From Porticoccus sp041592135 (GTDB lineage Bacteria > Pseudomonadota > Gammaproteobacteria > Pseudomonadales > Porticoccaceae): a DNA stretch of 34,769 nt. The position numbers and the translations under genes are program-made. Under the pieces are notes generated by a model. It did not search any database. It had not been told where the DNA came from and worked only from the letters and a program-made list of their open reading frames with translations. Positions within the stretch are counted from its first letter, which is position 1. Each line of letters starts with the position of its first letter. The DNA lies in the NCBI GenBank assembly GCA_041592135.1, contig JBFHQR010000012.1. One strand, 5' to 3'. Of the stretch, positions 23,967 through 34,769 are shown in pieces.

Positions 23967-24580
23967 TAGCGTTTCTGCGTCAGGAGGGTGCCGAGCTGCT
24001 GCAGGTAAACCACCAGCGCATCGATCTCTTTCACATCACCGTTGACAAACGGCTTCGCGGCGTTGGCGATGTCCTCATCCGTGTAAGGCACACCGACCGT
24101 GCGAAGCGCTGCCATCTTGGCGGCGGTATCCTTGCCGGTCACCTTGTTCTCAAACAGCCAGGGGAAAGCCGGCATGTTGGATTCGGGGACCACATCCCTT
24201 GGGTTATAGAGGTGGGCACGCTGCCAGTCATCGCTGTAGCGAGCACCGACCCGGGCCAGGTCTGGACCCGTGCGCTTGGAGCCCCACAGGAAGGGGTGCT
24301 CGTAGACGTGTTCACCGGCAACGGAGTAGTGACCATAGCGCTCGGTCTCCGCGCGGAACGGGCGAACCATCTGGGTGTGGCACACATGGCAGCCTTCCCG
24401 GATGTAAATATCGCGACCTTCCAGGGCAACAGCACCGAGGGGCTTGAGGCCTTCGATGGGTTCCGTGGTATCCGCCTGCCAAAACAGGGGAATGATCTGG
24501 GCCAGGCCACCGAAGCTGATCGCCACGACGATCAGCACGATCATCAGGCCAATATTCTTTTCAACAATCTCGTGTTTCAC
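23966..24580 (-). CDS. ccoO: cbb3 cytochrome c oxidase monoheme subunit CcoO
   Basis: A 204-residue subunit with one N-terminal helix (residues 10-31) and a single heme c motif C64-HV-C67-H68 followed by TQMVRPFRAETERYG, the CcoO signature; the distal methionine is M136 in ESNMPAFPW. CcoO carries electrons from CcoP to the CcoN active site on the periplasmic face. It lies 15 nt after ccoN. Confidence 0.97.
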   Translation of the reverse strand: MKHEIVEKNIGLMIVLIVVAISFGGLAQIIPLFWQADTTEPIEGLKPLGAVALEGRDIYIREGCHVCHTQMVRPFRAETERYGHYSVAGEHVYEHPFLWGSKRTGPDLARVGARYSDDWQRAHLYNPRDVVPESNMPAFPWLFENKVTGKDTAAKMAALRTVGVPYTDEDIANAAKPFVNGDVKEIDALVVYLQQLGTLLTQKR

Positions 24581-24595
24581 AGTTGCTCTCCCTAA

Positions 24596-26041
24596 TCACA
24601 CAGCCTGGACTTGAGCAGAGGCAGTTTCCTGCTCCTGAACATCGCCACGCACGGTCCGCCAGACGTTGTATGCCATGATCAACATGCCACCGAGGAAGAT
24701 CAGACCACCCAGCAAACGCACGTAGTAACCGGGGTAACTGGCTTCGATGGATTCAGCAAAGCTGTAGGTCAAGGTGCCGTCGGTGTTGAAGGCGCGCCAC
24801 ATCAAGCCCTGGGCAATACCGTTCACCCACATGGAAGCGATGTACAGCACCGTACCGATGGTGGACATCCAGAAGTGCAGGTTAATCAGGCTGACGCTAT
24901 ACATCTGGGTCCGCTTGTAGAGCGTCGGAATCAGGTTGTAGAGCATACCGATGGACACCATGGCCACCCAACCCAGGGCACCGGAATGCACGTGGCCGAT
25001 GGTCCAGTCGGTGTTGTGGGACAGCGCATTCACCGTCTTGATGGACATCATCGGCCCTTCAAAGGTGGACATGCCGTAGAAGGACAGGGAGACCACCAGG
25101 AAGCGCAAGGTCGGGTCGTGGCGCAGTTTGTGCCAGGCACCGGAGAGCGTCATCATGCCGTTGATCATGCCGCCCCAGGAGGGTGCCAGCAGAATCAGTG
25201 ACATCACCATGCCCAGGCTCTGGGCCCAGTCGGGCAGCGCGGAGTACATCAGGTGGTGGGGACCCGCCCAGATGTAGACGGCAATCAGCGCCCAGAAGTG
25301 CACGATGGACAGGCGGTAGGAATACACCGGACGGCCCGCCTGTTTCGGCACGAAGTAGTACATCATGCCCAGGAAGCCCGCGGTGAGGAAGAAGCCCACC
25401 GCATTGTGGCCGTACCACCACTGCACCATGGCATCGATGGCGCCGGCATAGGCGGAATAGGATTTCGACGCCGTGACCGGCATGGCAGCACTGTTGCCCA
25501 GGTGCAACACCGCGATGGTGATGATAAAGGCGCCGAAGAACCAGTTGGCCACATAGATATGCTTGCTGCGGCGTTTCATGATGGTGCCAAAAAACACCAC
25601 TGCGAAGGACACCCATACCAGGGTAATCGCAATATCAATCGGCCATTCCAGCTCGGCATATTCCTTGGCGGTGGTCATTCCCAGTGGCAGGGTAATGGCC
25701 GCGGCGACAATGATGAGCTGCCAACCCCAAAAGGTGAAGGCCGCCAGGGGGCCGCCAAACAGCGATGCCTGGCATGTTCGCTGCACCACATGATAGGCCG
25801 CGGCAAACAGCGCGCAGCCACCAAAGGCGAAGATCACCGCATTGGTGTGCAGTGGCCGCAGGCGACCGAAGTGGAACCAGGGCAGATTGAGGCTGATATC
25901 GGGCCACACCAGCTCGGCGGCAATAATGACGCCCACCAGCATGCCGACAATACCCCAAACCACAGTCATGAGGGCAAATTGCTTTACCACCTTGGTGTTG
26001 TATACCGGCTGGTCACCGGCAGTCGTGACATTGCTACTCAT
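24596..26041 (-). CDS. ccoN: cbb3 cytochrome c oxidase catalytic subunit CcoN
   Basis: A 481-residue heme-copper oxidase subunit with about 12 membrane helices. The six ligand histidines are present: H65 (RPLHTNAV) and H352 for low-spin heme b, H350 (IGHVHSG) for the high-spin heme, and H212 (WYGHNAVGF), H262 and H263 (GPHHLMYS) for CuB. The tyrosine Y209 in the WWYGHNAV block fits the cbb3 cross-linked tyrosine region. It reduces O2 with high affinity and pumps protons. First gene of ccoNOQP-GHIS, driven from the FNR/Anr-type promoter upstream. Confidence 0.98.
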   Translation of the reverse strand: MSSNVTTAGDQPVYNTKVVKQFALMTVVWGIVGMLVGVIIAAELVWPDISLNLPWFHFGRLRPLHTNAVIFAFGGCALFAAAYHVVQRTCQASLFGGPLAAFTFWGWQLIIVAAAITLPLGMTTAKEYAELEWPIDIAITLVWVSFAVVFFGTIMKRRSKHIYVANWFFGAFIITIAVLHLGNSAAMPVTASKSYSAYAGAIDAMVQWWYGHNAVGFFLTAGFLGMMYYFVPKQAGRPVYSYRLSIVHFWALIAVYIWAGPHHLMYSALPDWAQSLGMVMSLILLAPSWGGMINGMMTLSGAWHKLRHDPTLRFLVVSLSFYGMSTFEGPMMSIKTVNALSHNTDWTIGHVHSGALGWVAMVSIGMLYNLIPTLYKRTQMYSVSLINLHFWMSTIGTVLYIASMWVNGIAQGLMWRAFNTDGTLTYSFAESIEASYPGYYVRLLGGLIFLGGMLIMAYNVWRTVRGDVQEQETASAQVQAV

Positions 26042-26116
26042 TGGATTTTCTCGTAGTTCGTCCGTTTAGTTGGAGCCTGGGGGTAGAGTTTTATGCTCCC
26101 CACATCTACCCCAGCA

Positions 26117-26160
26117 GTATTATTCCCTAGCTGTCCGACGCCGGTATTGATTTGTGTCAA
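26117..26160 (-). promoter_or_regulatory. FNR/Anr-type promoter of the cco operon
   Basis: TTGATTTGTGTCAA at 26147-26160 matches the FNR/Anr consensus TTGAT-N4-ATCAA with one mismatch. On the minus strand TAATAC (26122-26117) is a plausible -10 element, giving a box centre near -42 of the predicted start at about 26110. The ccoN ATG is at 26041. This is the expected arrangement for oxygen-controlled cbb3 oxidase genes. Confidence 0.75.
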
Positions 26161-26178
26161 GTGTGACCGGGCAGTGGG

Positions 26179-27399
<1,221 letters not shown>

Positions 27400-27582
27400 C
27401 ACATGTCTCCTGGTTGGAAAATGGAAGGAAGAAAATTGGCTGCTATTCTAATGGCTCGGCTGCCAGTTTCACAGCAAATGGCCCGGCGATTGGCCAGCAA
27501 TACTGCCGCAGACCGCCTCCGCTGTTAAGCCGCCCGGGATTCCGGTAGCATTCACCCTTTAATTTACCGCCGAAGTAGCCCC

Positions 27583-28614
27583 ATGACCCGATTGACCATC
27601 ACTCGCCCCGACGATTGGCATGTGCACCTGCGTGACGGGGACATACTCGCCTACACCGTTCCCGACGCCGCCCGCTATTTCGGTCGCGCCATCGTCATGC
27701 CCAACCTGGTGCCGCCGGTACTCAATACCGCACAGGCGCAGGCCTACCGGGAGCGCATTCTGCAGCAGCGCCCCGCCGGCAACCAGTGGCAGCCGCTGAT
27801 GGTGCTCTACCTCACCGACAATACCGACCCGCAAGAAATCAGCCGCGCCAAACGCTCTGGTTTGGTCTTTGCGTGCAAATACTATCCGGCGGGCGCCACC
27901 ACCAACTCTGACTCCGGCGTCACCGAACTGTCCAATATCTACCCGGTGCTGGCGCGCATGGAGCAGGAGGGATTGCCGCTGCTGTTGCACGGCGAGGTGA
28001 CCGACACCGAGGTCGACATCTTTGACCGCGAGGCGGTATTTATCGACCGCCACCTCGGCAAACTGACCGCCGCCTTCCCCGGACTGAAAATCGTGCTGGA
28101 ACACATCACCACCCGCGAGGGCGTCCAGTTTGTCAGCGAGGCCCCGGCCAATGTAGCGGCCACCCTCACCCCCCAGCACCTACTGTTCAATCGCAACCAG
28201 ATGCTGGCCGGGGGGATCAAACCCCACTACTACTGCCTGCCCATCCTGAAACGACAGCAGCACCAGCAGGCGTTGGTCGCCGCCGCCACCAGCGGCAACC
28301 CGAAATTCTTCCTCGGCACCGACTCGGCGCCCCACGCCACCCACCGCAAGGAAAACCCCTGCGGCTGTGCCGGCTGCTATTCCAACCACGCCGCCATTGA
28401 ATTTTACGCCGAAGCGTTCGAGCAAGCCGGCGCCCTGGCAAAACTGGAAGGCTTCGCCAGCCATTTCGGCGCCGACTTCTACGGCCTGCCCCGCAATACC
28501 GATAGCATCACCCTGGAGAAAGCCCCCTGGCAGAGCCCGGCCCTGCTGCCCTTTGCCGGCGACACACTCACGCCATTGGGCGGCGGCGAACTGCGCCAGT
28601 GGCGGGTGCTCTGA
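27583..28614 (+). CDS. pyrC: Dihydroorotase (class II)
   Basis: A 343-residue zinc amidohydrolase of pyrimidine synthesis, cyclising carbamoyl-aspartate to dihydroorotate. Ligands are all visible: H13 and H15 (DWHVHLRDGD), carboxylated K99 (ACKYYPAGATTNS), H136 (LLLHGEVT), H174 (VLEHITTREG) and catalytic D247 (LGTDSAPH). Length matches E. coli PyrC. The stop overlaps the rnt start by 1 nt (TGATG), so the two genes are coupled. Confidence 0.97.
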   Translation: MTRLTITRPDDWHVHLRDGDILAYTVPDAARYFGRAIVMPNLVPPVLNTAQAQAYRERILQQRPAGNQWQPLMVLYLTDNTDPQEISRAKRSGLVFACKYYPAGATTNSDSGVTELSNIYPVLARMEQEGLPLLLHGEVTDTEVDIFDREAVFIDRHLGKLTAAFPGLKIVLEHITTREGVQFVSEAPANVAATLTPQHLLFNRNQMLAGGIKPHYYCLPILKRQQHQQALVAAATSGNPKFFLGTDSAPHATHRKENPCGCAGCYSNHAAIEFYAEAFEQAGALAKLEGFASHFGADFYGLPRNTDSITLEKAPWQSPALLPFAGDTLTPLGGGELRQWRVL

Positions 28615-29228
28615 TGGAACATCCACCTATTTCCTACCGCTTCAGGGGTTTTCTGCCGGTGGTCATCGACGTGGAGACTGGGGGGTTTAACTCCGCCACC
28701 GACGCCCTGCTGGAAGTGGCCGCGGTGACCCTCACCATGGACGAGGATGGCCTGCTCACCCCTTTCGAAACCATCTGCCACGCCGTGATCCCCTTTGAGG
28801 GCGCCAATATCGAAAAAGCGGCACTGGATATCACCGGCATCGACATCGATGATCCCTACCGCATGGCGCTGGAAGAAGATGAAGCGCTCCGGCAACTGTT
28901 TCAGCCCATCCGCAATGCCGTAAAAGATGCCCATTGCAGCCGTGCCGTGATGGTGGCCCACAACGCCCATTTCGACCTCGGCTTCATCAATGCCGCCGCG
29001 GAGCGCAACAACATCAAGCGCAACCCGTTCCACCCCTTCTCCTGCTTTGACACCGCCACCCTGGCGGGGCTTGCCTACGGTCAAACCGTGCTGGCCAGGG
29101 CCTGCGAGGCAGCGGAAATAGAATTCAGCAACGGCAAGGCGCACTCGGCGGCCTACGATGCGGAAAAGACCGCTGAATTGTTCTGTGGTATCGTCAATCG
29201 CTGGAGAGATCTCGGCGGCTGGCGCTGA
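28614..29228 (+). CDS. rnt: Ribonuclease T
   Basis: A 204-residue DEDDh 3'-5' exoribonuclease. The active-site residues are present: D19 and E21 (VVIDVETGGFN), D121 (NAHFDLGF), H177 and D182 (KAHSAAYDAEKTAELF). RNase T trims the 3' ends of tRNA and other stable RNAs in gammaproteobacteria. The ATG at 28614 shares its A with the pyrC stop; the further in-frame ATG at 28599 lies inside pyrC and is not needed. Confidence 0.95.
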   Translation: MEHPPISYRFRGFLPVVIDVETGGFNSATDALLEVAAVTLTMDEDGLLTPFETICHAVIPFEGANIEKAALDITGIDIDDPYRMALEEDEALRQLFQPIRNAVKDAHCSRAVMVAHNAHFDLGFINAAAERNNIKRNPFHPFSCFDTATLAGLAYGQTVLARACEAAEIEFSNGKAHSAAYDAEKTAELFCGIVNRWRDLGGWR

Positions 29229-29286
29229 CCGGAGTGCGCCCGAACGCCGGCAAACGAATGCCAACTTCACCCCAAGGAGAGACAGT

Positions 29287-29592
29287 ATGAGCGGCAAAGG
29301 CAAGGCGATTCTCGCCCACATCACCCTGATCGGCTGGATCATTGCGCTGATCCTGAACATGCAAAACCGCGACAGTTTTGCGTCCTACTACATTCGCCAA
29401 TACCTCGGCATCATGCTCTGCGGCTTTGCAGGGAATATCCTGTTCATGTCCCTGCACAACGGTCTGGCAATGATTTGGGGTGTGGTCATTCTGGTCGCCT
29501 GGCTGATCAGCCTGGTGGGCGCCTGCACAGACAAGAAAAGCGAACTGCCCTATGTGGGCAAGTATTTCCAGGAGTGGTTCAAGGGGCTGTAA
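29287..29592 (+). CDS. Small four-helix membrane protein (DUF4870/Tic20-like)
   Basis: A 101-residue protein with hydrophobic segments near residues 7-25, 38-55 and 59-82, an NMQNRDSFASYYIRQYLGIM segment between the first two, and a polar tail (CTDKKSELPYVGKYFQEWFKGL). This layout resembles the small DUF4870-type membrane proteins, of unknown function. AGGAGA precedes ATG 29287, while the frame remains open upstream only as a shadow of rnt. It follows rnt by 58 nt and may be co-transcribed. Its TAA stop lies in the loop of a small perfect hairpin. Confidence 0.75.
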   Translation: MSGKGKAILAHITLIGWIIALILNMQNRDSFASYYIRQYLGIMLCGFAGNILFMSLHNGLAMIWGVVILVAWLISLVGACTDKKSELPYVGKYFQEWFKGL

Positions 29593-29599
29593 CAGCCCC
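29583..29599 (+). other. Small hairpin with the stop codon in its loop
   Basis: GGGGCTG (29583-29589) and CAGCCCC (29593-29599) form a perfect 7-bp stem around TAA, which is the stop of the membrane protein gene. There is no T-tract on the plus strand. It lies between two convergent genes and might act as a weak transcript end; this is uncertain. Confidence 0.45.
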
Positions 29600-29608
29600 G
29601 GGCGGGAT

Positions 29609-29929
29609 TCAGTACTGGGAAGACGGCAGTCTGACCACCAAGCCGTCCAGCTCTTCAGCGACCCTGATCTGGCAACTAAGACGGCTGGTGGGCTCCGGTG
29701 CGACAACCATTTCCAGCATCATTTTCTCAGCGCCCTGGGGCTCGCCGACCCGCTCAAACCAGGCCTCATCCACATAGCAGTGACAGGTAGCGCAACTGCA
29801 CACGCCGCCGCACTCGGCCAGAATGCCGTCGATCATGTTGTCCACCGCACCCTGCATCACCGTGTGCCCCACCGGCACATCGATCTCATATTCCGCCCCA
29901 TTCGGCTCGATATAATGAATAATTGGCAT
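29609..29929 (-). CDS. [2Fe-2S] ferredoxin (adrenodoxin/putidaredoxin type)
   Basis: A 106-residue ferredoxin. The cluster ligands lie in ECGGVCSCATCHCYV (residues 39-53: C40, C44 or C46, and C49 within this run) with the last ligand in RLSCQIRV near residue 85. This spacing is that of adrenodoxin-type ferredoxins, which carry electrons to P450s or ring oxygenases and are reduced by FAD reductases. The gene follows the reductase gene by 20 nt on the same strand, so they form a two-gene electron-transfer unit; no oxygenase is seen in the window. Confidence 0.92.
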   Translation of the reverse strand: MPIIHYIEPNGAEYEIDVPVGHTVMQGAVDNMIDGILAECGGVCSCATCHCYVDEAWFERVGEPQGAEKMMLEMVVAPEPTSRLSCQIRVAEELDGLVVRLPSSQY

Positions 29930-29949
29930 TAAATATTCCTTACAACTAT

Positions 29950-31185
29950 TTAATTTTTCTCTGTTTTTAAAAACAGCTTCGGATCGAGAGATTCATCCGC
30001 CAGACGCTCCACAGACACCGGCAACGCGCCGGCCAGCAACTGCTTGGCCACCATAAACTCTTTGGGGCGATTGATGCAATCCGCCGCCAGCAGCCGATCG
30101 CCGCGCAGATACCAGGCCACAAAACTGCGGCCGGTGTCTGCATCACCGCGCAGCACTACCCTGTCGTAACCCTCGCTCAAGCCGGCGATCTGCAACTTCA
30201 GATCGTACTGGTCGGACCAGAACCAGGGATAGGCGTCGTAACACTGGCGGCGCCCGCAGATACTCGCCGCCGCCGATTTGGCCTGCTCCATGGCATTGGG
30301 CACCGACTCCAGCCGCACCCGCCGCCCGAGCAAGCGATTGGGGTGGTTGGTGCAATCCCCGGCCGCATAGATATCGGGGTCTTCCGTGGCGGCAAACTCA
30401 TCCACCCAAATACCGTCACCCACTTTCAGGCCACACTGACTGGCGAGTTCCACATTCGGCATCACCCCGATACCGACAATTACCATATCCGCCGGCAACC
30501 GCCGCCCATCCGCACCGACCACTGCCGTCACCCGCTCCTCGCCCTCAATGGCCGCCACCGACCAGTTGGTATGGATAACGACACCTGCCTCGGCATGAAT
30601 GCGTTGGTAAAACGCCGACACCTGGGGCGCCGTGACCCGCGCCAACACCCGCGACTGCACCTCCAGCACAGCCACCTCGACACCCCGTTTGCACAGCGCC
30701 GCGGCCGACTCCAGACCGATATATCCACCGCCGACAATGACCACGCGACAGCCCGGCGCCAACCCGGCGCGAATAGCATCCACATCGGCAAGGGTTCGCA
30801 GGTAGTGCACACCGGGCAAGTCCACGCCGGGCACTTCCAGCCGCCGCACCCTGGCGCCGGTACAGAGCGCCAGCATGTCATAATCGAAACGCTTTCCACT
30901 CTCCAGCAGGACTTGCCTCGCCGCGCGATCCACCACCTTTACACAATGGCCAGACAGCAACTCAACGCCGTGCCGGGCATACATTTCAGCCGGGCGGATC
31001 AACAGGTGCTCGCTATCCTCGCAGCCGGAGAGATAGCCCTTTGACAGCGGCGGCCGCTGATACGGGGCGCCGGGCTCATCCCCGATCATCAGGATGTTAC
31101 CCTGCCACCCACCCTGGCGCAGACTGGAAGCGAGCTGGGCTCCCGCATGACTGGCACCGACAATAATCACCCGCTGTTTCATCAT
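29950..31185 (-). CDS. FAD-dependent ferredoxin reductase (putidaredoxin/rubredoxin reductase type)
   Basis: A 411-residue flavoprotein with two dinucleotide-binding folds: the FAD site VIIVGASHAGAQLASSL near residues 6-22 and the NAD(P)H site VVIVGGGYIGLESAAALC near 147-164. YQRPPLSKGYL near 43-53 and IYAAGDCTNHPN near 272-283 are typical of the ferredoxin reductase group that supplies P450 and ring-hydroxylating systems. It transfers electrons from NAD(P)H to the adjacent ferredoxin. The downstream ferredoxin gene is on the same strand, so the pair is co-transcribed. Confidence 0.93.
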   Translation of the reverse strand: MMKQRVIIVGASHAGAQLASSLRQGGWQGNILMIGDEPGAPYQRPPLSKGYLSGCEDSEHLLIRPAEMYARHGVELLSGHCVKVVDRAARQVLLESGKRFDYDMLALCTGARVRRLEVPGVDLPGVHYLRTLADVDAIRAGLAPGCRVVIVGGGYIGLESAAALCKRGVEVAVLEVQSRVLARVTAPQVSAFYQRIHAEAGVVIHTNWSVAAIEGEERVTAVVGADGRRLPADMVIVGIGVMPNVELASQCGLKVGDGIWVDEFAATEDPDIYAAGDCTNHPNRLLGRRVRLESVPNAMEQAKSAAASICGRRQCYDAYPWFWSDQYDLKLQIAGLSEGYDRVVLRGDADTGRSFVAWYLRGDRLLAADCINRPKEFMVAKQLLAGALPVSVERLADESLDPKLFLKTEKN

Positions 31186-31446
31186 CTCACTCTCTCATCC
31201 TGACCAGGACATTATCGGGACAGCCACAAATCAATGGCAAGCACCGGCGCACGAACGACCGGGGGTACGGAGATTTTGATCCCCGCGCCCCAATAAGGAA
31301 CGCCAACAAATGCACACGAAATGTAGAAAAACTAGATAAAGAATATTCGCACAAAATAAACTCTACATATTGTTATTAAACGATTAAATTCATTTAAATA
31401 CGTATTTTCAATCTAAGACAAAAGGAATTAAACGAAAACATCCATA

Positions 31447-31475
31447 TTGAATAGCGTATATTTTGTAGCTATACT
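31447..31475 (+). promoter_or_regulatory. Sigma-70 promoter of maeB
   Basis: TTGAAT (31447-31452) and TATACT (31470-31475) are separated by exactly 17 nt, close to the sigma-70 consensus in both hexamers. The predicted start near 31482 gives a leader of about 115 nt to the maeB ATG. Confidence 0.7.
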
Positions 31476-31519
31476 ACAGACCCTTTTGACCCGCTCAGCG
31501 CCCGCAATTCGCATGGTAA

Positions 31520-31539
31520 TAACGCCGCCATTGGCGTTA
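31520..31539 (+). repeat. Inverted repeat in the maeB leader
   Basis: TAACGCC (31520-31526) and GGCGTTA (31533-31539) are perfect inverted copies around a 6-nt spacer, about 40 nt downstream of the predicted transcription start. It may be a leader hairpin or an operator. Confidence 0.45.
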
Positions 31540-31597
31540 GAATAGCCGCCCTGCCAAGCTGACCAGATAATTACTGATTCATTAAACCGAGAAAGAA

Positions 31598-33868
<2,271 letters not shown>

Positions 33869-33882
33869 ACCCCTGTCACCAT

Positions 33883-33912
33883 AAAAAAACGCGGCCGGTG
33901 CCGCGTTTTTTT
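33883..33912. terminator. Bidirectional terminator between maeB and slyX
   Basis: CGCGGC (33890-33895) pairs with GCCGCG (33900-33905) around a CGGT loop, with seven A before and seven T after. The stem therefore has a T-run in both directions and can end maeB (plus) and slyX (minus) transcripts. Confidence 0.92.
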
Positions 33913-33966
33913 ATGCCTGCAGGCAACTGCCTGCGCGACCTGCAAACTACCTGCGCAACGTACAAA

Positions 33967-34173
33967 CTAATAGTGCGGCGGCCTTTCATCACCGCCGCCC
34001 TCGTCGGGCAACTTGTCCGCCAGCTCCCGCACCCGGGTACCCAGCATGTCACAGCGCGCCAACAGGCGATCCAGCAGCTCCTGCTGACGGCAGATCACAT
34101 CATTCAGCCGCTCGATGGTGTCTTCCTGAAAAGCCAGCCTCATTTCGATATCAACCAGTCGCTCCTCATCCAC
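33967..34173 (-). CDS. slyX: SlyX family protein
   Basis: A 68-residue coiled-coil protein with the family core EMRLAFQEDTIERLNDVICRQQ and the typical PPHY C-terminus. The function of SlyX is unknown. GTG at 34173 is chosen because GAGGAG stands exactly 7 nt upstream and the length then equals the family norm; a longer frame from 34209 has a weaker start. It lies downstream of the peroxiredoxin gene on the same strand but beyond that gene's terminator, so it needs its own promoter or read-through. Confidence 0.88.
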   Translation of the reverse strand: MDEERLVDIEMRLAFQEDTIERLNDVICRQQELLDRLLARCDMLGTRVRELADKLPDEGGGDERPPHY

Positions 34174-34207
34174 CCTCGCACTCCTCAATTCCAGAACCGC
34201 TGCACAC

Positions 34208-34241
34208 AAAAAAACCGCAGGGCACAGCCTGCGGTTTTTTT
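34208..34241. terminator. Terminator of the peroxiredoxin gene, T-runs on both sides
   Basis: CCGCAGG (34215-34221) pairs with CCTGCGG (34228-34234) around a 6-nt loop, flanked by seven A (34208-34214) and seven T (34235-34241). On the minus strand it ends the peroxiredoxin transcript 14 nt past its stop. Confidence 0.92.
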
Positions 34242-34254
34242 GAAGAACAACCCC

Positions 34255-34769
34255 TTACAGGGCGTCGGCGTTGGCAGCCAGGTAATCGGCAACCCCTTTC
34301 GGAGAAGCGTCCATACCCTTGTCACCCTCTTTCCAACCGGCCGGGCACACTTCGCCGTGGCTCTGGTGGAAACTCAGTGCGTCAACCATACGCAGCATTT
34401 CATCGATATTGCGGCCCAGCGGCAGGTCGTTGACCACCTGGTGGCGCACAACACCGTCTTCATCAATCAGAAAAGAACCGCGGAAGGCCACACCGGCAGC
34501 GTCAAACTCCACGTCGTACGCCTTGCAGATCTCGTGCTTCATATCAGCAACCAGCGGGTATTTGACTGCACCGATACCGCCTTCGTTAACGGGGGTATTG
34601 CGCCAGGCGTTGTGGGTGAAGACAGAGTCAATGGAGACACCGATCACTTCCACGCCGCGATTCTGAAACTCGGCATAGCGGTGATCAAATGCGATCAGCT
34701 CCGAGGGACAGACAAAGGTGAAATCCAGGGGATAGAAGAACAACACCACCCATTTCCCTTTCAGCGACG
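34255..34769 (-). CDS. Typical 2-Cys peroxiredoxin (AhpC/Prx1 type), N-terminus cut by window edge
   Basis: The frame is open to the right edge (171 complete codons), reading LKGKWVVLFFYPLDFTFVCP with the peroxidatic cysteine, then GVSIDSVFTHNAW and RGSFLIDEDGVVRHQVVND, and the resolving cysteine in HGEVCPAGWKEGDKGM. The C-terminal GVADYLAANADAL is typical of the AhpC/Prx1 class. The enzyme reduces H2O2 and organic peroxides with thioredoxin or AhpF. About 30 N-terminal residues lie outside the window. Peroxiredoxin genes also stand near rnt in pseudomonads. Confidence 0.95.
   Translation of the reverse strand, partial: SLKGKWVVLFFYPLDFTFVCPSELIAFDHRYAEFQNRGVEVIGVSIDSVFTHNAWRNTPVNEGGIGAVKYPLVADMKHEICKAYDVEFDAAGVAFRGSFLIDEDGVVRHQVVNDLPLGRNIDEMLRMVDALSFHQSHGEVCPAGWKEGDKGMDASPKGVADYLAANADAL

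Larger units (their letters stand above)
31186..31597 (+). other. AT-rich intergenic region holding the maeB promoter
   Basis: No gene was found in this 412-nt divergent gap. The part from about 31310 to 31480 is far more AT-rich than its surroundings. It holds a sigma-70 promoter pointing to maeB (31447-31475) and an inverted repeat in the maeB leader (31520-31539). A promoter for the reductase gene should also lie here, but I could not place it. Confidence 0.6.

Noticed and set aside
24611..26056. Long plus-strand open frames opposite ccoN
   Set aside because: They are shadows of ccoN, whose six ligand histidines fix the real frame.

Overview
The window looks like a chromosomal segment of a GC-rich, respiring gammaproteobacterium, most likely a marine one of the Cellvibrionales/Pseudomonadales type. 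The evidence is RNase T and SlyX (mostly gammaproteobacterial families), a pseudomonad-like argG-pyrC-rnt neighbourhood, a full cbb3 oxidase operon with FNR/Anr-type boxes, and an NhaD-type sodium/proton antiporter. The genus is not determined. No tRNA, rRNA, CRISPR array or intact insertion sequence was seen.

Left part (1-4932, all minus strand): a 5-oxoproline utilisation group (DUF1445 protein, PxpA and a PxpB cut by the window edge), a YbaK/EbsC-like deacylase, the NhaD antiporter with a strong terminator, and a doubtful small exported protein.

Centre left (5049-15148, plus strand): the most interesting part. Six tightly spaced or overlapping genes encode a thermostable-hemolysin family protein, an AMP-forming acyl ligase, a SAM methyltransferase, an InaA/LPS-kinase-like protein, a heme-oxygenase-like diiron oxidase (HDO) candidate and an SDR. 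An exported TPR-like protein follows. This looks like an enzyme assembly line for a small molecule or modified lipid whose product I cannot name. After a 305-bp MITE the locus continues with an OmpR/QseB-type two-component system, an exported cupredoxin, an FTR1-type iron permease and an exported beta-rich, probably outer-membrane protein. A TTAAG-N5-CTTAAG box of the PmrA/QseB type lies upstream of the first gene, so the encoded regulator may control the locus.

Middle (15212-18036): glyoxalase I, an AT-richer orphan gene whose product has the Thr/Asp/Lys layout of proteasome-type Ntn hydrolases, a Yip1-family membrane protein behind a good FNR/Anr box, and a SafE/UreH-like membrane protein.

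Right centre (18039-26041, minus strand): ccoNOQP followed by ccoG, ccoH, ccoI and ccoS, i.e. the cbb3 oxidase and its assembly and copper-delivery genes, driven by an FNR/Anr-box promoter upstream of ccoN.

Right end (26179-34769): argG diverging from pyrC-rnt and a small membrane protein, a [2Fe-2S] ferredoxin with its FAD reductase, malic enzyme MaeB behind a clear sigma-70 promoter and a bidirectional terminator, slyX, and a 2-Cys peroxiredoxin cut by the window edge.
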